Source: Daucus carota subsp. sativus
Taxonomy: Eukaryota; Streptophyta; Magnoliopsida; Apiales; Apiaceae
DNA: 64,000 nucleotides
Direction of reading: 5' to 3'
NCBI RefSeq assembly: GCF_001625215.2
Contig: NC_030384.2
Location: 41,946,390 to 42,010,389 of the forward strand
Shown one piece after another: positions 43,817 through 57,528 of this stretch; positions within the stretch are counted from its first letter, which is position 1; each line of letters begins with the position of its first letter. The notes under the pieces are model-generated. The model had not been told where the DNA came from. It saw nothing but the letters and a program-made list of their open reading frames with translations, and searched no databases. The position numbers were made by a program, and so were the translations under genes.

Positions 43817-46800
43817 CTACTGGATTTTCTCCGCTAGAAAGCAATCCATTTTTACATCTGTGACATCAAGTTGCAGTATCTCAGCTCTGCACCCCAGAAG
43901 TGAACCGATGCTGAAACAATTGAAAGTAAAAAGTTGTTCTCAATTCTACAAACTAGAAAAGCATTATGTGAAAGACTTGCGAGAACATGCTGTAAACGAT
44001 AAAAAAACTGCACATCTATTATGAGTGAAGAAAGCCAGAATCGTTACACTTCCAAATTCCAAACTGGATCCATATAAGAAAATGCCAAAACTGTTGCGAG
44101 ACACATTTACTGTACATCAATTGTACGAAGGAGAATAATATACTACACTAAACTGGTCCATACCTAGGATAAGTGCGTCCAAGATCTCCGTGAACAAATT
44201 CCTTAATATATGTCCCGGCCTGCATCAAAATACAATTTTCAGTCTGAAGAATATTTTTACCAGATACCAGATTTTAGTTTTTCTTTAACTGTCCTAGAGT
44301 CCGTGAAAAAGGTCATTTTCATCCCTCTAAGCTAGAGTATTCATTTCTCAATCCCCATACTAAACTTCCTCAAATACTAGTCAGTCATAACAGTGGGGAA
44401 TGGAGGAAATAATAGGATACATGAGAGGAAAGCAGGCAATAGTTGTCATTAGAACATTGCTTTACATCTTTATAGTTTATAAAAGAAAACCTCGTTTTTC
44501 TATCCAACAGAATATTCAGAAATTTGATATATATATTTTATACTAAAGAAAATATATTTATACCAAGGGAAACAATTTTTGCAGCCTGGTGGTATAATAG
44601 GCGTGCATTAATCGGCAACCGGATGTAAAATGAAAGAGAAGGTATAGATTGTACCTGGGTACAAAGATGCAAGAGGAAATACTGAGAACTTGCAGCAATT
44701 TTCTCAATTTTCATCCTGGTTTTAAAAAATTGTTCCAAATAGGCATTTAATATTAATAATCCATATATCTAACTAAGTAACCGGAACTGCAGAGGTGTAA
44801 ATCATATTACCAATGTATAATCTTTTCACGCTCTAGTGGACTTCGACGGTGGAGAACCCTTACGGGCGTCTTCTGCAACAATTTCTGGAGAATAAAGAAG
44901 AAAAAAGTGTACTAAAAATGATTATAATAACATGAAAATCTAATAAAAGAGCACACAAAATTACAAACCCATGAAAATTTCTCATTATGGCAACTTAGGT
45001 AAGCAAGAAAACAATATTAAAGATTTGGAAATTTCACATAAAAAAATCAATGAATTCCCGGAAAAATTCCACAATCTGATTGCAAGCATAACCGTTGTAT
45101 GCACAAGATGAATTGTACATAAAAAAAGAGAACAAGATAAAGCCACTCTTTAAACTGTAAATTAGAGGTCAGCACAGCAGCAATACCCAACATATAAAGG
45201 GTGTTAAGAATAAGAAGTATCTAACCATGTCTTTGAATGATGATATAGTCTCCAAATCATCATCCTTGAGAACGCGAGAAATCCAGACTAGAGCAACATA
45301 TTGTTTCTGCATGAAATGCACGGGATAGAAATATGCCTATATCCTGAGTTACAATACCACTAGAACTATGTGCAGCCAAACTACTAACTATGAAAAACTG
45401 AATCTCACCTGCTTTTCTGCTTCTCCTTCACGCATCAAGTTCCATGCTTCACTACCTAGGACCTTGAGATTTTTCACCATAACCTGGTTGCGGCAATGTG
45501 TTAAAGGCTTAAATGAAAAAGGAGTCCTGGCAAGAAAAAAAGGAAGTGAATGTGCAAGACAACTCACATGTCTACTCTCATGGCAATTTATTCTACTTTC
45601 TATTTCACATATAGATACATCAGAAGGGGCCAGCCGTGCATTTTGAATCTCGATCAGGAAAGGCCTACCTGAACCCAACATCCGGACCTGAAGAAGTAAA
45701 TCAATGGTCAGCTCAGAAGTAAAATTTTGTAGTAACATGCATATACAAGCTACATTCTATACATCAATATCCTCTCTGCCAGCTGCATGAAATTTGTAAC
45801 CGTCACCCAGGCACGTAGGAAGGATATTGCCACCTATAATTTCCTACAAAGAATCCAAGTTGAATTATTTATATGTCCAAAACCTACTTCAAAAATAAAC
45901 ACAACATAATCAGCTAATAAAACCACTGTACTTCAACAGATGCTTCTCCCATCCTCTCATCATCAATTATCCATCGACTCTGGCTTACATTTCGTGAGTA
46001 CTGCATTGGAAATGAATATCATTATATCAACTGAAAAGTAGACCTAAGATGGTAAAAAAATGTACTATTTAATTTAATGTCAGAATATGCAGTTACACAA
46101 CTTGATATATGTAAGAAAACTCCTGAAGCTTGTACATGCCCACATCATGATGTACTTGGGGTACAAAAATATTTGTTGATTATATCAAGCAAAGCCATGC
46201 GAATTTACCAACCAATGCCTAATGAGTCCAATCAAGATTTAAATAAAACATGAAGTGGCCAGACTTCAAAACTTTATATATACAATATTATTCTTGTCAA
46301 AAGTTTCTGAGCTTGTAACTACATTCCAAAGGAAACACCTCAAAACACCGGATATTAAGCCTTAGCTTTCAATCATGAGATATGGTATCATTGTGCCTCT
46401 AGATGCACTAATCAACAGAAACATCAACACATACTAGGTAGTATCTGCCCACAAATAAACAGTCTATGTCTGGTACATAATACACATGGCCTCTTTTACA
46501 CATTCCTTAAATTCATATTTTCTTTTAACAAACCACCACAAGCCAATGTAAAGTGTGAGAGACTTTTTTTCTACTATTAGGTGCAAGAGACTATTGTAAC
46601 ATGCATTTAGTCTTGTAAATTGTGTTAAGGCAAATTTAATGACCCAACAATCCTTGGCTGAGGCTCAAGCAATTCCGTCCAGGTCGGGCTTTGACACCAC
46701 AGTCCAAAATCACTTGCCTAAAACAGAAACAATTTGAGGTCAACAAGCTTACATCATTTGTTGTTGTCCTTAGAATTATATTTTAGTCTGACATGCTGAT

Positions 46801-49800
46801 AACTTATCAGCACGTTCCACATATTGCAATGTGGAACAGTGTCCTTACTAACTCCCCCTCTTAAACTTGCGACATATTGCAATGTCACCATCACTATCTC
46901 ACCCCGCTAATTTCGTACCTATTCGTTGCCCCATTAAATGAACTATGTGCGACCAGTTGAAAGTTATATGCATTGCTAATAAAACAAATATCTTATCACA
47001 TATTTTACTCATCAATTTCAGTAATATATAGATTTTTATCACTAAGTATTGATTGTTATTCAATTTGGGGATTATACTTGGGGTAGAGATTTGTTCTAGC
47101 CTCTACGGTTCAAATCTCCACACTATATGTATATACAAGTGTTGTCCTACATCATATACCCAATTAAGAGTTTTATAAATCAATATCATATCACTTGTAA
47201 GAAGGTCTTGGTCTCTAACTATAACCAAAGTATAAACTTCTCCATTGTTTAGTACACATCCAAAAATATGTTTATCACATTACTGACATTGTCCAGCATG
47301 TATTATATCAGATTCTACTATAAAGGTGCAAATTAAATGTCTTAATCACTAAAGAAAATGTGACACAAAGTTTCATAAATTCTTATTTGTAACATTCATT
47401 GACTACATAAACATAGAGGATTCCTATTTTCCAACCTCAGAACATTTTGTAGAATTGATAGTAGTTAAATAATTCTGTAACACCTTTTTCGTCTAAAACG
47501 ATCCTTTTACATGCGACAGCTTTAACAGCATTAGACAAATCATGGATGCTTGATATCAGGAAATGTCGGAACTCGGAAGTTATTCCACTTATAGCCATAC
47601 TAAATTAGAATTTTGAACAGGTCACCATACCTTCAAGTATCTCCCTCCAATGTACATAGGAGCCCTAGAGCAAGCAAATGTCAGGTGACATGGTTGGTTG
47701 ACCTAAAACAAAAAACGTCAACAGATAAAAAGCACCATCAAATCGATTTACCTTGTTAAAATAATAATAGATGCCGAGCTAGAAGGCTTGGGATACACTA
47801 AAATTCAACATTTAAGATACATGACAAAAAAGTACTCTATCAAGGGTATAGCGGTGTCAAAACTAGAACTATAAATTAAAAATGTGAGAGTACCTTCTCC
47901 AAATGGCAATCAGGATTTTCATGATTTTCCAACCCTTTAGCAGGAAAACTTTCCAGGGACCCATGTTCTTCACTGGCGCCTACATTTGAATTTTCAGTGT
48001 CAGCAGTAGGCACTATAGAATTGGAGTCCACTCCATCTGCACCTTTCCATTACGAACAGTTGATTGAACATTAAAAGTTGTTGGTAAACAAGGTTGCACC
48101 ACAGAATAAACACAGCGCGAAAAAGAACATATTACAAAATTTATATACTTAAAAGTAACATATATCGTATATATTCAAGCTCTTATGGCTGCTATTACAA
48201 TAAGCTAGAAAGTGCAAATATACATCAGATTTTAATTTCTTTACTTTATTGTATTAGCCATCAAGCTTGCATTGTTTTTGTATGCTGCATTTCTCCAGAT
48301 TATATTATCAAGAAAATTTTAGAGCAACAATACAATAAACTAGTACTGTGAACAAAAAATATATACCTATTATCCATTTATCCCACAAATAATGGCATGG
48401 AGTATATGGTTTAAAGGTGTAAGTATCGTATATGGATTAGAGTCAATGGGTGGATTTCCTTGATACATTTTCAGCAAATACATTTGAGCACCTATAAGCC
48501 AAATACATTCCTACTCAAGAGCGTAAGTTAACAACATAATTTGATGCATAGAAAGATAGAACTAGAATAGACGTGCCTGTTTTCCTTCTCTTATTACACT
48601 GAATTTTCTCAGCAGTACTCTTTCCGTTCTTTGAAGCATCAAGATTAGTGTAGGTCAAACGAATTCGGAAAGAGCTCAGACCAGATTTAACACCCTGCAC
48701 AACACAAACTTTTATTTAGGAAATAGCCAGCCAATAATACTGCTACCTATCATTTTAGAACAGAAAAATTTGAAATTATGCTTTTCAGACAGAATTTTTT
48801 CAAGAAAAAAAAAATAATCAAAGAAATAAGGAAAGAACATGATACAGATTACCATTAGCGATTCAAGAGGACTTGTCAAAGACAGTTTGAAGACATCTTT
48901 TGTTGATATGAGTTCAGATTTAACAATTTTTTGATACCATTCTTCAGAGTGGTACTTCTTTTTAATAATGGACCTGAAATAATGTGGCAATGGCTAAATG
49001 CTTAATTTATTCTCTAATTAAAATTCTCTAATGAGAGAACACAAAATCATAAATACTTAAGAGGACTAAAAATTGTAAAGAGTGGACTTTAAGTCTCCAA
49101 GTACCAGGGTCGAAATGGGTTTTTCTAAGACTATGAAATAAGAAGAAAAGAAAGACATGACTAAGTTTTATAGTCCATACCTAATGCACACTCAGATGAA
49201 CTATGACTAGCACACATGTTGAAACTACTCCACTGACACTAAGAATTTCAATGTCGTTATAAGCCGCCATTTCACTTAACTGCTTGCAGGATCTTGTACC
49301 AAACTGGTTCTAAGTTAGTGTAGTTATAGACATGATATGTCCTAATAAACTTATTTATATTAAAAACTCCTAGAGTTGCTATCCTGGATAATAAAATCAA
49401 GAATACAAGGAAAACTCAAAAGACAACTCACCAAACTAAATTTTCATTTTCAGAGATGAGTGGCGGTAGGGAGACTTCAAGAGAAAAACTATCAACAAGA
49501 TGGCCTTCTTTCTTTACAGCATCAGCAATCATCAAAGCAAAGTCCCTGGCAGAATCACTTTTCACCAACACATTTTGTTGGTCATAGTACACAAACTGTA
49601 AGATACCTAAACAAATTCTACAGACATAATCCTCATTGATATTCAATTCCCCTTCCGACTCCGATCCGTTTTCAATATTAGAATATAACAGTGACGGAGA
49701 GAGCTTAGCACAAGAATATAAACACTCGTGTACAAGAAATATCCGGAAGATGCACCGAACGCACACCTACATTAAAACAATAGAAATAAAATCCAAACAC

Positions 49801-50332
49801 TTCCGTTTATGACTATACATATCACAGTAGCTGAAGGTAAAACTCTTGACGGATATTTAACCTAATTGGACTTCAAATTAACACACACTCATGTACAGCA
49901 TCAAATACCACGCATTTTCATGATCAAACTGATGAGTTAATACCGAGAAGAAAGCAAAAAACAGTGTAAAGTTTATTATATAGCAAAAAAATTCTAAAGT
50001 GGATAAAATATGTGCGCAAGAGAGATAGCGTTAATTAGATTAGTTTCAATACTGGATTAAATTATAGCGATTTTATAGCAAGCTATTGATGCGTGAGAAT
50101 TTAAATGAATTTGAAATAATGATAAAGACAGGGAAGAGAGAGAGAGAGAGAGAGAGAGAGATGAATTGGTGAATGGATGAACCTTGAGCGATAAAAGATG
50201 TTTGAGAGCCGGGTGAGGCAAGGAACGGACGGCGTCAATTAAAAGCTTCAAGTCGTTGCCGGCGGGGAGAGAGTCAGTTACAGACTTGTCGTGACCGTTG
50301 AGAGGGTCCGTCGTTGCGGCGGTGTTGGCCAT
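43817..50332 (-). CDS. PUS10: tRNA pseudouridine synthase PUS10, 551 aa
   Basis: Fifteen minus-strand exons, all in phase (1,656 nt): 50183-50332, 49432-49766, 48853-48973, 48577-48694, 47894-48042, 47631-47702, 45932-46000, 45763-45843, 45568-45687, 45409-45483, 45226-45306, 44811-44884, 44655-44715, 44164-44219 and 43817-43910. The N-terminal part has two CxxC pairs (Cys 52/55 and 99/102) that bind zinc in PUS10 proteins. The catalytic core follows: APMYIGGRYLKYSRNVSQSR, then AGREDIDVRMLGSGRPFLIE, where the Asp in GRED (about 363) is the likely nucleophile. Near the end come KTPVRVLHRRSPLEREKI and GTYIKEFVHGDLGRTYP. In archaea and animals PUS10 makes pseudouridine 54/55 in tRNA. Exon 4 ends at a GC donor (ACAG/GCACGT). 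Intron 6 is 1.6 kb. A (CT)n tract lies in intron 1. Confidence 0.93.
50135..50160. repeat. (AG)13 microsatellite in PUS10 intron 1
   Basis: Thirteen uninterrupted AG units lie about 20 bases inside the intron from the exon 1 donor. Confidence 0.9.
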
Positions 50333-51285
50333 CCTATGCTCTGTATACAGTCTTACGGCGGGATGCTCACTCGTTTTAGTTTTACAGAACCAGGCTATAC
50401 TGTATTCTCTTGCAGCAAAGACTACATAGTCTTTTTCACTGATGATAATAATAATAATATGCACATTATGTTCTGCAACATAAACATCGTGATCAAATGG
50501 TAGAATAATTATTTTTATAAATTATAGGACTCGTTCTGCAATATAACTAATAAGCAGAACAATAATCTTAATACTTGTTAAAGTTGAAATATATTAATGA
50601 TTAATTGACAATTATGTGCAAGACAACTTATAAATGATAGATTATATCAAAATTTGGATAATCATAGATATTATATAGGATCAAACTAAAAAATTATGAT
50701 TTGTACTCCAATACTCCAATATTTTTATGTACTCCATAGAACTTAATATATGTATTTTAAAAGGTGGTGAATATGCTTCAAATTGGGAGTAATATTAGCA
50801 GATACTCCCACCGGAATCAAATTGATTTGTGAGTAAGCATTAGAATTTAGAAATCGTAGTTCAAGGGTAATATTTAAAAAAAAAAAATTATTTTGAAAAA
50901 AGAGGACAAATATTTTCTAATAATTTTGAAAAAAGACATGTAAGATGAAATAACATATAAAAGATATGAAAATATGTTTAAAATTATTAGTAAATAAATA
51001 CTCTTTCAATAATTAAATAATCTTCTCAAGTATGTAACATTCAAAAAATATTTTGCGATGATTATTTAAAAAAAGAAACATGTAAAAAGAAACAATAACA
51101 TATTACATATAAATGATATGAAGTTATATTTTAAAATTACTAATTACTAATATATAAATACTCCTTCAGTAATTAAATAATCTTCTCAAGTATATATGTT
51201 TTTAAATTTGTATTCATTCACTGAGGTTCCCTGGTATATGTGTGACAAAATATATAGAAACGTGAGTCATGATTTCATTTGTAAA
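50333..51285. other. Upstream region of PUS10, AT-rich
   Basis: Non-coding. An imperfect duplication is visible: TACTCTTTCAATAATTAAATAATCTTCTCAAGTAT at about 51,000 recurs as TACTCCTTCAGTAATTAAATAATCTTCTCAAGTAT at about 51,160, with GATATGAA... stretches before each. No gene is supported. Confidence 0.5.
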
Positions 51286-53602
51286 CTAGCATAAAAGCCC
51301 GTGCGAGGCACGGGCCTCTAGTTTTTACTGTGTTTTGTATCATCATATTGTCCTTGTACTGGCCTTGAGTTTGTATTGTGTTTTAAATAATATCATATGT
51401 CATCATATTGTTTCGAGCGTAACTGTTACGTTTTATTTTTTGACAAAATGTGTAAATATGAAAAATGCAATATTTGCAACCTTATAGCATTAGTAGTAAT
51501 AATAAGTACTATTTCCTCCGTCCCATTTTATATGACCCTTATTTTTTTGGGACATCTTTAAAATAATAAACTTATTATACTTACTATTTTTGAATACTAC
51601 TTTTCATTGTTACACCCACCACTTCTCTATTTTATACTCTTTTTTTATTAATAAACACTATTACACTCACTGCTTACTTCCACTATCTCAAATTTATTAT
51701 TAAATTTTGATATTTTCCACCACATTACCCACTTTCCAACTAAATTTACTCTTTTTTTACTACCTTTTTCTTAAATTCCGTGAAACTCAAATATGGTCAC
51801 TTAAAATGGGGCGAAGGGTATATATTTTTTTTAAAAAAATTATGGATAAAAAACTACATTTGAACTGATATTTTTATATTCAAATTCGTTAGGATATAGA
51901 GACCATTATCATATTATCTACGTTCAAAATTATATTCGAAATTAATACTGAAACTTTTAGATTTTAAATATATTATACCTCATTAAAAGTATCTGTAATT
52001 TATTGTTGAAAATATTAAATTATTTCATCTAATATAACCATGATTTTGATGATAACTTGATTTTGTATGTGAATTACGATATGCTAAATCATGATTAGAT
52101 GAAGATGTGTGGTCCGCGTTGTCTTACATTTATTTCTTCTTTTTTGAGTGTACGTTTGTGTAATGGTTAAGTGATACATGATGAGCGGATCATCAACACA
52201 TTCTTTTTAGCATACGTTGCACACAGTTTGTATAAATAGAAATTAAAACATATGTTATATGTAAAAATACTCATACCTTAATTTATCATAAAAGCATCTA
52301 TCGAACTACTAACTTTATAATTGTACCCAAAAAATTCCAACACGTTTGATGTGGCTTACCCTTTTAATTTTCATATCAATTATATAGCACTTCAATGTCT
52401 TAGATTTTTATTGTTAATTTAAAACATTAGATGATTACTTTGATACAATGTTATAATATTGTCCTGTTATAAAATTTTAATTTTTTATCATTAGTTGTCT
52501 GAGCTTGTTGATTAAGACTTTTAATGATTTGTCATGTAATTGTTATAAACCAGATCTCAAAATGATTTTCTGGAATTTCAAATAACAAAAAGAGTGTAGA
52601 TATGAGTTAGGCCCCATGAAATTCATAAAAACATGAAATATTTAGTTTAATTAGTCGTGTAGTTACTTTTTATATTTGTGCAAACTCACATTTTTAAATA
52701 TTTTTGATACTCGTATTTCTTTGGGGTGAGCAATGTTATATATCATGTTCAATTGTTAAAGATCATATCAGTTGTTAAAGATCATATCAGGTGTTGTTCG
52801 ATATTCTCTGGATTATGGAAAAAATATTCTTGTTGTAGTCCCGTTTAATCAGATATTAGTTTTCACCGTATCACGTTGGATTATCCGGTTCAGAATTAAT
52901 TATATTTTTTTAGTTTGATTAGTAAATGATTGATTAGTTTAATTGTAATTTGAATCATTTTGTTTAACTGGTATGTTATATATTGATGGATGACATATTA
53001 AAATTATATTTTTAAAACTCTAATATACATAACTTATTTCTATGTGTTATTTTATTTTAACCAAGTAAAATTCATAATTCAATTCTTTTTAGCAGGTCTC
53101 ATAAACGCGTTTTATATTCATTTGGTTGAATTTTGAGCAACAATATAGAATTTCCCGAAATTTATCGTCATATCACAAGTTATAATATTTCAAATTCATA
53201 TATCATCAAAATTATATTATTGAGATATATTTTTTAGTATCAAATTTGATGTCTTTCTCACTATTCTTATATCTATAATATTTTTTTAAAAAAAGTTTAG
53301 TTACACGTGTAATTCTGAATTCATAAGTTTAAATAAAAAGTAATTTGAATAAGTTTAGTAAGTTTTAATGTATGTAGTTAATGCTTTTTGAATAACAAAC
53401 TAATTGATTGTGTAGTTGAAGTGGTGTGAGTGGTGTATTTGCATTTGAGAGGTCTTGGGTTCGATTCTAATGATTAACATCTTTTTTATATTTATGAAGA
53501 GGAGTTAGGTTCGGAGTTAGGCTCAGACTCGGAGCTAGGTAATTTATTTGCTCAGGAGGGAGGCTTGACACTTGGGTTACTATATATATAAGTAGAAGTA
53601 GA
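51286..53602 (-). mobile_element. Non-autonomous Helitron, 2,317 bp
   Basis: Read on the minus strand, the right end starts TCTACTTCTACTTATATATA with T beyond it on the + strand. The left end is a perfect hairpin GCCCGTGC-CTC-GCACGGGC, followed by TTTTATG and CTAG, then T. This matches Helitron ends and an A/T insertion site. There is no helicase or replication-initiator coding region. A degenerate Stowaway copy lies inside it at 51509-51818. Near the right end (about 53,412-53,475) GGTTCGATTCT resembles a tRNA B box, a possible SINE trace. Confidence 0.82.
51509..51818. mobile_element. Degenerate Stowaway-like MITE within the Helitron
   Basis: The left end CTATTTCCTCCGTCCCATTTTA and the complemented right end CCCTTCGCCCCATTTTAA are recognisable inverted copies flanked by TA (51507-51508 and 51819-51820). 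It is more diverged than the other Stowaway copies in the window. Confidence 0.75.
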
Positions 53603-54208
53603 TCTCCTTGCACTTATAATTTCTTTTTTAAGTATATCTCTTAATGTCGTGTTTGTTTTTTAAATAATGATTCGTAAATCATACATTTTGCATCTGACCA
53701 GTTTATAATGGTGGGCAACTGAGAAGGCGCATCTCTTGAGAACCTACTTATTTCAAGTTACTGGTGTTCTTGAAGAGCCTCCTCAAATAGCAGAAAAGAA
53801 AGCCTGCCGGGACCGGCTTTAGGCATCAGAACTTAAGAAGTCACGGCCACAAATCGAAATAAACAAATTCAGTGAACATCAAGAGGATCGACACTTATGG
53901 TTATGATCAAGAGGAGCCATAAGCAGCTGCCACACTAGAATGCCCAGTTCCATACAGGAAGCACTAAATAAGTGTCCAACTCTTCTACCAGCTACCTTGT
54001 ATTTACATTATAGTTCTTTTACTACAAGTTTTCAAATATAGGTCAGCATTTAACCATCCATTCTCAGTTGAAACAACATAACTTCTCAATTACGCGATGT
54101 TTCCTTATTTGCTCATCTGGTAGGCCTCCTTTCTTTGCCTCTGCTGGCGGTGCATGGAAAAGGGGTACATAATATGTTGTTTTACTTCTAAATCTGTATG
54201 CATCTTCA
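53603..54208. other. 3' flank of the MSL gene
   Basis: Probable 3' UTR of the minus-strand channel gene in the right part. The rest is non-coding, with nothing else recognised. Confidence 0.5.
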
Positions 54209-57200
54209 TCAATTGCCACAAGCTAACCAATTGGAAGGAACTCTGGTGGAGGTCACAGCTGGCATATTGCGGACATTGACATCAACAGGTAGCATACGAT
54301 ATTCAATATCAAGCTCTCTGCAGACTTTGATCATCTCTTCAACCAGTAAGGCTCTCCTTACCCACCGTTCACCCATGTCCTGGAAGTTCATTCGGTGTGA
54401 GAGCCATATTGATATCTTCAGCCTGTTCATGTCATCCAAGTCCCGAAGAACAATCAATGGAGCTGGATACCAGTGATCGGTCCTGTTCTCTATATACCTG
54501 CAAATGAAGTCGCCATAACAAATAAAGAATTTGATACAGTGTATATCAGTATACAAATGCAGAACTAAAAGAGATCATATACCTCGTGATCCTTTCTTTC
54601 ATTGTAGCAACCTTTTCTACTGGAGTTGAAATGTGGATACAAAAATCAATAGCATCTCCCATATCTGGACTTCGGTAAAAGTTACTTATGGGTTTGGTAG
54701 CTAAGACGCTGTTTGGATACATGATCTTCTGGTTATCATACCTCAAAAATATTGTAGTCAATATATTCATCTCTTCAACAACCATCTAAATAAAATCAGA
54801 GAGGGAAATAAGTTGCGACCTCAAACATCTAAACCATGTTCTGTAATACAAGTATAGATACTGCTTATCATCACATTACCTGAACACCGTCCACTTCACA
54901 ACGATCACCGACATCAAAAGGATGCATCACAAATAAGAAGATGATTGCCTCAAATGTTGTTTTGCATGTATTTCCAAACACAAAGACAACCAAAAGAAGC
55001 TGGGAGCTGATAAAGACAAAGAAATGGGTTGTTGCAACTTTAAGTATAAGAAGCCAAATAACCACCACCATGATTCCTACAAAGATGTTCAACATCTGAT
55101 GGAGTTTGTTTACTGCCGTTTTAGTATCGTTGAGTGACAATGCAAGAGCTCTTCGCTCCCTGAACGCATTAACCTGCAGAGATCCAAAACATGGAGACAA
55201 ATCAATCCTATAATCAGTTTCATGTTACTAGCTATCTGGGTTGAGAAAGTAGATTTGTTCAACTTGGCCCAAGTCTCTGTTTAATCAAACAGCAGGTAAC
55301 TATCAATCATGTAAAGATGTCAAGATATTACTTCTAGCAACGATAGTTCTAATGTTAAAATTGCCCCATATCAGATCTAAATTGTTATTATCTCACAAGT
55401 CACAATTCACCAACGCAACTAGACAATCTTCTAAACAAATACATTTGCAAAAATGTTGACACTAATATGTGACCATAAATATGGGTAATCATGAGATGTA
55501 TATTTACCACCCAATTCTTTAGAGCTCTCCTGCTTATTCCTTTGCCTTCACTCGCTCCTTCAAATAGACGAATAGTTTTTGATGCTTCATCTTCTTGCAT
55601 AAACCGCATCAAATCTTCCTCATGGATGTACCTGAAAACAAGCGAACAAACTTATGTTAAATTAGAATTCAGATGCATAAAGTAAATGTTAATTTAAATC
55701 TTAGTCAGATATCCAGGTGAAGATCAGTAAGTTTTTGCTTTAACTCGTGGAGCACATGACCCAGTAACTAAATTCAGTTTTTAGTCACACGAGTAGTGCA
55801 CCATTCCAGGCACTATGTTTTTTCATCTGCTTGTAATAAAGCCTTAAGATTGATAGTCTATACAAACACATATGCCATGGTCATGGACAAAGAATTAAAA
55901 ATTTACTTGGAGCCCGGTTTAGCCACATTGGAGAATATTTTCTTAGCTGCAACTTTTGCCTGATATTCATTTGTGATCTGCACTTCGGATTCATCCTCAC
56001 CAGTCGAGGCCTGTAATTGCTCATCTAAAGTTGATAGTGTCCCTTTGCGAATAATATTCATCAATCTTTTCATGTTCCAAGCTGATATATTCTTCTGATT
56101 CAGTCTATGCAAGTGATCAATTGTAATAGCCTCATCATCCTTCTTATTGAAATTAGTCGAAATACCAGGACTCTTCCCAGCTACAGAGCTCTTCCGGGGT
56201 GTGTTTGCAGCAGTACCAATCACTTTCCCACTCTTTGGAAAAATAGTTGCCTTAAGCTCAGCAGGCATAGAAGCCCCAGCACTCTGAAACTTCTCTACCT
56301 CAACCATGACTCTCTCCTCCTCTTCCTTCTCTTGTTGGATCTCAACTAATGGCTGCCCTGACAACGTCTGAATCACATACTGATTAAACAAAGACTCCTG
56401 AATCCGATCAAAAAATGTGCTCACATGAAACGACGAAGCAAGAACCTTAACAAGAAGCGTCTTCACAAGCCACACCAAAGTACCCACTAACAAACACACC
56501 CAAATTCTAGTGACATAAGGCAAAACCTTCCTATCCGTCGCCTTCTCAACTCTCTTATCAAAAATTAACTGCCAAGCAATCAAAACCAGCGCCAACCAAA
56601 TACAATTCTGAACCGCACTCCTCAACCCATACACAAAATACAAAACCCTTTTCCGCAACATGAAATTCCTCTCCACAAAAAACACAACCACCCTAATCCC
56701 CCACCCTGAAACCAACCTCCCACATATCAAAACCAACACCATCAAATACCATTTCCACAACTCAAGCCCAAACAAGTGCTTTTTCTTGAAAAAATTAATC
56801 GTAAGACTACAAACTAAAGCAGCAATAATCAAAATCAAACTGAAAAACTGAAGCACACTCCACTTACTAAACTTCATCCTCTTGTACTCCTCAGGCAAAT
56901 CATCTTCAAGAAACGGATCATCCTCATCCAACTCACTTCCTTTCCCAATTACACCAGACTTCACCACTCTCTGAGACCTCCCATCCATCTCCGGCGGATC
57001 CATCAGCCTCGACTTCGTCTTCATCCTCAGCAAACTCGATTTCCTTCGAAACGAAGAATTCGAACTACAAGTCACAACCTCATCAGAATTATTACCGTTA
57101 CCATTACCATTACCACCGCCTAGCCCGGACCGCCGCCGAAGATTCTCATTGAATGGAGCCCTAGCTTGCTGATGAGTAGGGCTCTCAACGATTCTCGACA

Positions 57201-57528
57201 ATGGCGAGGGCTGAGAAGCCGGAGACTCCGTGTGGAAGTCGAAGTCACTAGAAGTATCGTTCGTGAAATCGTAGCTACTGTCTCTCCACATCTTGTTCGC
57301 CGGCGACTGGCCGGAGACTTTCGAAGTCAGTTCAGCTTCCGGGCTACTCTGGCCGGAGATTTTCACAACAACTTCATTATTATTATTATTATTACCACTA
57401 CTAACACCTTGCTTCGCTGCCATGGTGCTTTCTTGCTGCTCCAACAAGATTTGACGCTCTTCTTCAGATTGAGGCCGCTGAGCGTGTGAATCACCGGGCG
57501 ATTTAAAAGATTTTCTCAACATCTCCAT
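54209..57528 (-). CDS. Mechanosensitive ion channel MSL4/5/6-type, 843 aa
   Basis: Five minus-strand exons in phase: 55907-57528, 55508-55631, 54880-55173, 54583-54785 and 54209-54497 (2,532 nt). The long acidic, Ser/Asn-rich cytosolic N-terminus (residues 1 to about 220) includes DPPEMDGRSQRVVKSG and DEDDPFLEDDLPEEYK, both typical of this plant group. Four hydrophobic segments follow at about 223-247, 258-283, 296-322 and 337-362. After a long cytosolic loop come TM5 (about 609-628) and the pore-lining TM6 region that runs into HPFDVGDRCEVDGVQMVVEE, the MscS-domain core. The C-terminus ends in a soluble part (ENRTDHWYPAP onward). Such channels open on membrane tension, mostly at the plasma membrane, and pass anions. 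Assignment to the MSL4/5/6 group rather than MSL10 rests on length and motifs and is not final. Confidence 0.92.

Noticed and set aside
46781-46880. Palindromic words GCTGATAACTTATCAGC and TTCCACATATTGCAATGTGGAA in PUS10 intron 6
   Set aside because: Short and isolated; no element boundaries and no known regulatory meaning.
50291-50503. A + strand frame of 70 codons over PUS10 exon 1
   Set aside because: It is antisense to the PUS10 start exon and ends in AT-rich upstream DNA.
53412-53475. A possible tRNA-derived SINE (B-box-like GGTTCGATTCT)
   Set aside because: The A box is weak, there is no poly-A or duplication, and it lies inside the Helitron; too little to call.
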